Shown one piece after another: positions 59,130-64,000 of a stretch of 64,000 nucleotides of DNA. The stretch covers positions 124,001 to 188,000 of the forward strand of contig JANRLL010000016.1 of NCBI GenBank assembly GCA_033762715.1, written 5' to 3'. Positions within the stretch are counted from its first letter, which is position 1. Every line of letters starts with the position of its first letter. Under the pieces are notes generated by a model, which saw only the letters and a list, made by a program, of their open reading frames with translations, was not told the origin of the DNA and made no database searches. The translations under genes were made by a program, and so were the position numbers. This DNA is from JANRLL01 sp033762715 (GTDB lineage: Bacteria; Pseudomonadota; Alphaproteobacteria; Rickettsiales; SXRF01).

Positions 59130-59233
59130 CGTGCTTGAAGTGAAGCCCATTTTCTGCTTATATTTACCAAAAATTAACCATTGGCTGTCACGACATAGTG
59201 AAAGGGCCAAAGTAGAATTGTTGAGTAGGGACT

Positions 59234-59959
59234 ATGGAAAATATGATTATCGAGCCTACTACGCGCCGCAACGCTATGGGCTACAACATGACCACTAGCG
59301 ACATGGAACTGTCAGAAGAATATCTGACCCGTCGCTTCGCGCGTCCGCAGCGCGAGCCATCACCCATCACCTATGAAATCACCCGTGATGCGGGCTATTT
59401 GCATCAGTATTTCCTCCTGCGTGAGAATATGTTCATCAATGCTTGGGGCTTGCAAAATTTCTGCGGCCAAAAAGACGAGCATGATGATAGAAGCGAGATC
59501 ATGGTTGCTCGCATCGACAATCATGTGGTTGGCGGTTGCCGTCTGACCTTCTCGGAAAAAGATGCTTTGCTGCCGATGGAAAAACCCGATTTTTCTTTGG
59601 CTTCTTTAATGCCTGACCTGAAATTGGATCAAGCATCCTATGTTGAAGTGTCGCGCATGGCGATCTTGCCGGAATATCAAAACAGCACGGTGATGCTCGA
59701 ATTGAGCCGTCAATTGCTCAAGCGCGCCGCATCGAACAAAGCGCGTTATGCCTTTACTTTGTCGCCCATTCCGCTCGCTCGCAACTATCGCAAAGCGGCA
59801 AGCCTATTCGGTTTGAAATGGGAAATCCTGCTGGATACCAAAGTGCCTGAGCGCGAGGAATATGAAGGCATTCGCATGGTGCTCTCGCAGTTGGATTTGG
59901 CGCCTGCGTATCGTCCGAAAAATATTGGTCAACATACCGTATTGCTCGCTGAAGCCTAA
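59234..59959 (+). CDS. LuxI-fold autoinducer-synthase-like / GNAT protein
   Basis: A 241-residue acyltransferase of the GNAT/AHL-synthase fold. Invariant LuxI positions can be matched: R63 and F67 (RENMF), W71, D81 and D84 (KDEHDD), R103 (GGCRLTF), E138 and R141 (VEVSR), with the same R-x3-F, D-x2-D and E-x2-R spacing as EsaI/LuxI. A LuxI-type or N-acyl amino acid synthase activity from acyl-ACP is therefore plausible. The C-terminal half differs from LuxI by eye, and no luxR gene is near. TAGGGA precedes the ATG closely. Downstream genes are not clearly linked. Confidence 0.75.
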   Translation: MENMIIEPTTRRNAMGYNMTTSDMELSEEYLTRRFARPQREPSPITYEITRDAGYLHQYFLLRENMFINAWGLQNFCGQKDEHDDRSEIMVARIDNHVVGGCRLTFSEKDALLPMEKPDFSLASLMPDLKLDQASYVEVSRMAILPEYQNSTVMLELSRQLLKRAASNKARYAFTLSPIPLARNYRKAASLFGLKWEILLDTKVPEREEYEGIRMVLSQLDLAPAYRPKNIGQHTVLLAEA

Positions 59960-60028
59960 TCCATTTTCCATCTAGACTTCCAACCGCTGATCCGGCACAA
60001 CTGCATGTTCCAGGAATAATGCAGGGCC

Positions 60029-61009
60029 ATGCTTCATCATCTATCGCAATCCAAACTGGTTAAGTTGCTGCTCAAGCTGGGCCTGACGCTGCTGGCCTTT
60101 TGGCTGGTCTTCCAGGCCATTGACTTGGATCATTTAATCGACATTGTACGCACGCAAGACCAAAGCTTTTTAGTGGAGGCTTCGTTCTTTTTACTCATTC
60201 AAATTTTGCTGGGCGCTATGCGCTGGCACATGATCGTGCGCGCTATTTCGGAAGCGGGCAGTAAGCTGCTGAGTTTTGCCCAAGCGCTCCGGCTGTATTA
60301 TATCAGCGTGTTTTTTAATTGCTGCCTGCCTGGCACCGTGGGTGGCGATGTGATTCGCGTTTGGCTTGCAAAAGCTCATCAGCTCTCGCTTTCGCAGTCT
60401 ATTCACTCGGTCATTATCGACCGTGTCATTGCGCTGGTGGCGCTGATTGTATTGGTCTGCGCGACCTTGCCGCTGCTTGCCGGACTTATGGGTTTTACCG
60501 TATGGCCGCTCTGGCTTGCAGTTGCTTTTTTATTCCTGCTTGGCGTATGGGTATTATATAATGCTCATCGCTTGTTTATGCCGCTTAGCGGTTGGGCTGC
60601 GGTTCGCTGGCTGCTCTATTTCTTAGATAGCCTGAAGCTGCTGCTGAAAAAACCGGCCATGTCGCTATCATCATTGCTCTATGCCTTGATTGCGCATGTG
60701 AGCTACTGCCTTTGCTGTGTGATGCTGGCTAAAAGCATGCATGTGGAACTGTCGATACTGGATTCGATTACCTTGCTGCCGCCTGTATTGCTGATCACGA
60801 TTTTGCCGATTGCAATTGGCGGGTGGGGGCTGCGCGAAGTAGGGATGATCGGCATGCTGGCATTGGCCGATATACCCAAAGCACAAGCAGCGCTCTTGGG
60901 CATTGAGATCGGATTGCTCAATATTGTAATGACCCTGCCGGCGGGGATTATGTGGCTGGTCAGTGGCAAGCATAATTATACTGCACATAAGGCAGTACAG
61001 GACGAATAG
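60029..61009 (+). CDS. Lysylphosphatidylglycerol synthase-type membrane protein (UPF0104/YbhN)
   Basis: A 326-residue integral membrane protein with about eight spans. Family marks are the start LLKLGLTLLAFWLVFQAIDL, RWHMIVRAI, NCCLPGTVGGDVIRVWLA, DRVIALVALI and PIAIGGWGLREVGMIGML, which match the flippase/MprF-like transmembrane family. It lacks the soluble lysyl-transferase domain, so a lipid-linked transport or anchor role is more likely than lysylation. It ends directly before the rarA ATG. Confidence 0.88.
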   Translation: MLHHLSQSKLVKLLLKLGLTLLAFWLVFQAIDLDHLIDIVRTQDQSFLVEASFFLLIQILLGAMRWHMIVRAISEAGSKLLSFAQALRLYYISVFFNCCLPGTVGGDVIRVWLAKAHQLSLSQSIHSVIIDRVIALVALIVLVCATLPLLAGLMGFTVWPLWLAVAFLFLLGVWVLYNAHRLFMPLSGWAAVRWLLYFLDSLKLLLKKPAMSLSSLLYALIAHVSYCLCCVMLAKSMHVELSILDSITLLPPVLLITILPIAIGGWGLREVGMIGMLALADIPKAQAALLGIEIGLLNIVMTLPAGIMWLVSGKHNYTAHKAVQDE

Positions 61010-62308
61010 ATGGTTGGATTGTTTGATAACATGGCAGGGCAGGCACCGCTTGCGGAGTTGCTACGGCCCAAGGAATTTGCGCAGATGATTGGGCAAGACC
61101 ATTTGCTTGCGCAAAATCATATGCTCAAAAACCTGATTGAAACCGGCCAGCCGACCTCGCTGGTGCTATGGGGTCCGCCTGGCAGTGGCAAGACAACGTT
61201 GGCACGCCTTATTTCCGATCGTTGCGGCTATGAGCAAGAAACGGTGTCAGCGGTGGCATCGGGAGTGGCCGAACTCAAAGCTATTTTTGAGCGAGCACGC
61301 GCTCGCCGGCAAGACGGCAAACGCACCTTGGTATTTGTCGATGAGATTCATCGTTTTAACCGTGCGCAGCAGGATGCGTTTTTGCCGGTGGTGGAAGACG
61401 GCACCATTGTGCTGATTGGGGCGACGACCGAGAACCCATCCTTTGAGATGAATGCCGCACTTTTATCGCGGATGCAGGTGGTGGTTTTACACCGTCTGGA
61501 TGACGGTGCATTACGGCTGATTATTACCCGCGCCGAGGAGTATAAGGGGAGGACATTACCCCTCGAGGATGAGGCGTATGACACCCTGGTTGCTATGGCC
61601 GATGGTGATGCCAGATCGCTGCTGAATTCTTGTGAGGTGTTATTTAATTATTCAGGAAAAACAAAATTTTCCACCAAAGAACTCATTAAATACATTAACA
61701 AGCGCGCGCCGCTTTATGACAAGAAACAAGAGGCCCATTACAACCTGATTAGCGCCCTGCATAAATCGCTCAGAGGCTCCGATGCCGATGCGGCATTATA
61801 CTGGTTATGCCGGATGCTCGATGGGGGTGAAGACCCCCTCTATATCGCCCGTCGTTTGGTGCGGTTTGCCAGCGAAGATGTCGGGCTTGCCGACCCCCAA
61901 GCCTTGGTGCAAACCTTGGCGGCTAAAGACGCTTATGATTTTCTGGGAAGCCCCGAGGGCGAGCTGGCTTTGGTGCAGGCTACCTTGTATCTGGCAACGG
62001 CCCCTAAATCCAATGCGGCCTATATGGCTTATAATGCGGCCAAGCGCGATGCCAATACCCAGGGCTCACTCATGCCGCCGATGCATATCCTTAATGCCTC
62101 CACCAAGCTGATGCAGGAGTTAGGCTATTCGGAAGGTTATGAGTATGACCATGACGCGCCGGATGCGTTTTCCGGTCAGAATTACTTCCCATCAGACATG
62201 CCGCGCCGAGCGTATTACCGACCGGTGCAGCGCGGGTTTGAGCGTGATATAGCCAAGCGCTTGGACTATTGGCAGAAGCTGCGTAATAAAAAAGACGCAT
62301 CTGAGTAA
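61010..62308 (+). CDS. rarA: RarA (MgsA), replication-associated recombination ATPase
   Basis: AAA+ ATPase acting at stalled replication forks. The 432 residues contain LRPKEFAQMIGQDHLL, Walker A GPPGSGKTTLARL, Walker B FVDEIHRFNRAQQDAFLP, sensor I IGATTENPSFEMNAALLSR, and the C-terminal tetramer domain with SLRGSDADAALYWLCRML, GEDPLYIARRLVRFASEDVG. It starts right after the upstream stop (no gap). Identity is secure. Confidence 0.97.
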   Translation: MVGLFDNMAGQAPLAELLRPKEFAQMIGQDHLLAQNHMLKNLIETGQPTSLVLWGPPGSGKTTLARLISDRCGYEQETVSAVASGVAELKAIFERARARRQDGKRTLVFVDEIHRFNRAQQDAFLPVVEDGTIVLIGATTENPSFEMNAALLSRMQVVVLHRLDDGALRLIITRAEEYKGRTLPLEDEAYDTLVAMADGDARSLLNSCEVLFNYSGKTKFSTKELIKYINKRAPLYDKKQEAHYNLISALHKSLRGSDADAALYWLCRMLDGGEDPLYIARRLVRFASEDVGLADPQALVQTLAAKDAYDFLGSPEGELALVQATLYLATAPKSNAAYMAYNAAKRDANTQGSLMPPMHILNASTKLMQELGYSEGYEYDHDAPDAFSGQNYFPSDMPRRAYYRPVQRGFERDIAKRLDYWQKLRNKKDASE

Positions 62309-62408
62309 GCCTTAGAAACGCTGCTCTTTATGTAAAATCTATTCGGTTTGCTTGCCAAAGCCGGATACATCAACTATTAGATTTTACGAACTTTTTTATC
62401 CTTTACTC

Positions 62409-63548
62409 ATGAGCGCACGCCCGAAGAAAATATTATTCTTAATGAATGATCCCCGGTTCTTACTTTCGCACCGGTTGGAGTTGGCCTGCGCCTTTCGTGA
62501 TGCGGGTTACCAGGTGCATGTGCTGGCCTCGCCGCATTTGGAATCGGAGCTAGTGCTGGCGCGCGAACAATTCACCTTCCATTCGCTACCCATTACGCGC
62601 TGCGGCATGAACCCCTTCAAAGAGCTGCTGGTGAATTACCATATCTGGAAAGCCTTTCGCCGCGTGCAGACCGATGTGGTGTATCTGGTGTCGATCAAAT
62701 CCGTGCTATATGGCGGTTTAATCGCGCGTCTGTCGGGCGTGCCGGCCGCGCTTATTACCATTTCGGGCATGGGTTATGTCTTTATCAATAAAACCCTGAA
62801 AGCACGTCTGTTGCAGCATGTAGTGAAGCGTGTGTACCGCTTAGCGCTCGGACATACGAATTGCCGCGTGATTTTCCAAAACCCTGATGACATGCGCTAT
62901 TTCTTTGATCGCAATCTGGTTGACCCTAGCAAAACCGTGCTGATTGGCGGAGCAGGGGTGGATCTGCGCAATTTTACGCCGGCGGCGAGCGAGCCTGCCG
63001 AGCCGGTACGCGTGACCATGGTGGCACGGCTGCTGCGCGATAAAGGGGTGATGGAATTTGTGGAAGCAGCCAAGATCGTGCGTTCGCAAGGCCATGATGT
63101 GCGCTTCACGCTGGTAGGCGATATTGATACGCATAATCCAGCCTCGCTTAAACGCTCGCAGGTTAATGCTATTATGGCGGAAGGCCATGTGGAATGCCTC
63201 GGGCACCGCAAGGATGTTGCCGATATTTACCGCGACTCGCATATTGCCTGTTTGCCCTCTTACCGTGAGGGGCTACCTAAAGCGCTGCTGGAAGCGTTGG
63301 CGTGTGGCCTACCCATTGTCACCACCGATGTGCCAGGCTGCCGCGAAGTCGTGGATGCGGGGCAAAATGGCTATTTGGTGGCGGTTAAGGACGCACAGGC
63401 TCTGTCAGAGTCGATAATTCGGCTTGCCAAAGATGCGAATCTGCGGCAAGGAATGCGAGCCCATAGTCGGGCAAAGGCAGATGCAGAATTTGGTATCCAT
63501 ACGGTTGTGGACACGACTTTGCAGCTGCTTCGCGAAGTTAACCCCTAA
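62409..63548 (+). CDS. Family 4 glycosyltransferase
   Basis: A 379-residue GT-B enzyme. N-terminal KKILFLMNDPRFLLSHRLEL and PITRCGMNPFKELL, then the C-terminal donor domain with VARLLRDKGVMEFVEAAK, HRKDVADIYRDSHIACLPSYREGLPKALLEALACGLPIVT (E-x7-E pattern) and GCREVV. These resemble GT4 enzymes that use UDP-sugars in surface polysaccharide loci. I chose ATG 62409 giving MSARPKK; an upstream TTG at 62352 is also in frame, and no clear Shine-Dalgarno separates them. It is followed 9 bases later by a nucleotide-sugar dehydrogenase. Confidence 0.92.
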   Translation: MSARPKKILFLMNDPRFLLSHRLELACAFRDAGYQVHVLASPHLESELVLAREQFTFHSLPITRCGMNPFKELLVNYHIWKAFRRVQTDVVYLVSIKSVLYGGLIARLSGVPAALITISGMGYVFINKTLKARLLQHVVKRVYRLALGHTNCRVIFQNPDDMRYFFDRNLVDPSKTVLIGGAGVDLRNFTPAASEPAEPVRVTMVARLLRDKGVMEFVEAAKIVRSQGHDVRFTLVGDIDTHNPASLKRSQVNAIMAEGHVECLGHRKDVADIYRDSHIACLPSYREGLPKALLEALACGLPIVTTDVPGCREVVDAGQNGYLVAVKDAQALSESIIRLAKDANLRQGMRAHSRAKADAEFGIHTVVDTTLQLLREVNP

Positions 63549-63557
63549 AGGGTCACT

Positions 63558-64000
63558 ATGAGTTCACGCACGATTGCAGTCGTTGGCCTGGGATATGTCG
63601 GTTTGCCGCTTACGGTGGCGCTGGCTAAGAAACACGCCAAAGTCATCGGTTTTGATATTAACCGCGCCCGCGTTGACGAGCTCAAGCAAGGTATAGACCA
63701 TACGGGTGAAATCGAAAAGTCAGCCTTGCAGCAACCGTCATTGCATTTCACTGCTGCGGCTGAGGATATGAAAGAGGCAACGATCTATATCGTGACCGTG
63801 CCCACCCCGATTGATGATAACCGCCAGCCTGACCTGACTGCGATGACCCGCGCTAGTGAGACCATCGGCAAACTGCTGAAGCGCGGCGACATTGTGGTCT
63901 ATGAATCGACGGTTTATCCAGGCGTGACCGAAGATGTGTGCGGCCGTGTGCTGGCGAAAGTATCGGGCCTCACCCAAGGCAAAGACTTCAAGCTGGGCTA
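63558..64000 (+). CDS. Nucleotide-sugar dehydrogenase, UDP-HexNAc type (3' end outside window)
   Basis: The first 147 residues of a UDP-glucose/GDP-mannose dehydrogenase-family protein: NAD motif AVVGLGYVGLPLTVALAKK, FDINRARVDELKQGIDHTGE, YIVTVPTPIDDNRQPDLTAM and VYESTVYPGVTED. The PTPI and TGE features match the TviB/WbpA/WbpO branch that makes N-acetylhexosaminuronic acids. The frame is open to the window end. It starts 9 bases after the GT4 stop and begins a surface polysaccharide locus that continues outside. Confidence 0.93.
   Translation, partial: MSSRTIAVVGLGYVGLPLTVALAKKHAKVIGFDINRARVDELKQGIDHTGEIEKSALQQPSLHFTAAAEDMKEATIYIVTVPTPIDDNRQPDLTAMTRASETIGKLLKRGDIVVYESTVYPGVTEDVCGRVLAKVSGLTQGKDFKLG

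Larger units (their letters stand above)
58895..59233. other. Intergenic region between glmS and the LuxI-like gene
   Basis: 339 AT-rich bases between divergent genes. It contains a near-perfect 13-base inverted repeat (59005-59043) and a promoter candidate (59101-59129), listed separately. No further coding frame with a start site is supported. Confidence 0.6.

Noticed and set aside
1..64000. CRISPR arrays, insertion sequences and rRNA genes
   Set aside because: No run of regularly spaced direct repeats, no transposase-like protein and no rRNA-like sequence was seen anywhere in the window.

Overview
The window looks like chromosomal DNA of an alphaproteobacterium of roughly 50 % GC. This is inferred from gene order: lipA is followed by a COQ10/RatA-type START-domain gene, and chorismate mutase-hisC-tyrA is divergent from metX-metW, both common alphaproteobacterial arrangements. 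There is no rRNA gene, prophage, insertion sequence or CRISPR array. I cannot name the order or genus from sequence alone.

Layout. 1-5.3 kb: the end of a kdp potassium-uptake operon (kdpB cut by the window edge, kdpC, kdpD, no kdpE). 5.3-8.1 kb: rpoZ, lipA, a small membrane protein, a RatA/COQ10-like gene, intergenic repeats and tRNA-Ser(GGA). 8.2-15.9 kb: accessory genes, namely two linked unknown proteins, a short PhnA, a Nudix enzyme, an FAD oxidoreductase, a 236-residue unknown protein with a structured leader, RidA, a ParB-like fragment and PhoX. 15.9-29.8 kb: an NAD island. A 958-residue Ham1/LOG fusion is divergent from a six-gene operon: nicotinate phosphoribosyltransferase, nicotinamidase, an 86-residue unknown protein, an NMNAT-NAD synthetase fusion, a 762-residue unknown protein and an SDR-Nudix fusion. 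Together these could take nicotinamide to NAD by the Preiss-Handler route. 29.8-34.9 kb: glgX, nhaA, two small exported proteins and a GtrB-like glycosyltransferase. 35.0-44.0 kb: one tightly overlapping run of eleven genes joining exbB-exbD-exbD-tonB to the dTDP-rhamnose genes rfbBADC, a glycosyltransferase-SDR fusion, a D-amino acid aminotransferase and a HAD phosphatase. 44.0-50.5 kb: a J-domain/pentapeptide protein, then aromatic amino acid and methionine genes. 50.6-55.6 kb: an AsmA protein, a degenerate EAL protein and a degenerate prepilin-peptidase-like protein. 55.6-56.4 kb: two tandem small-ORF cassettes. 56.4-64 kb: an unknown protein, glmS, a LuxI-like synthase, a UPF0104-type membrane protein, rarA, a GT4 glycosyltransferase and a nucleotide-sugar dehydrogenase cut by the window end.

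The most unusual signal is the tandem pair of small-ORF cassettes at 55.66-56.41 kb. Each has a -35/-10 promoter, a run of hairpins, a Shine-Dalgarno sequence in the loop of the last hairpin, a 47- or 50-codon ORF and a strong intrinsic terminator. Promoter and leader are nearly the same in both copies, with base changes that keep the pairing, while the two proteins are unrelated to the eye. The last two hairpins and a terminator recur around the unrelated 236-residue gene at 12.5 kb, so one RNA scaffold appears to be used with different coding sequences.

Other points of interest are the fused-domain NAD operon with a possible attenuator in its leader, a two-member family of ~86-residue proteins (one inside the NAD operon), a two-copy intergenic repeat with a compensated stem, and a partial 5' copy of the tRNA-Ser gene. 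All functions come from motif recognition by eye; no database search was run.
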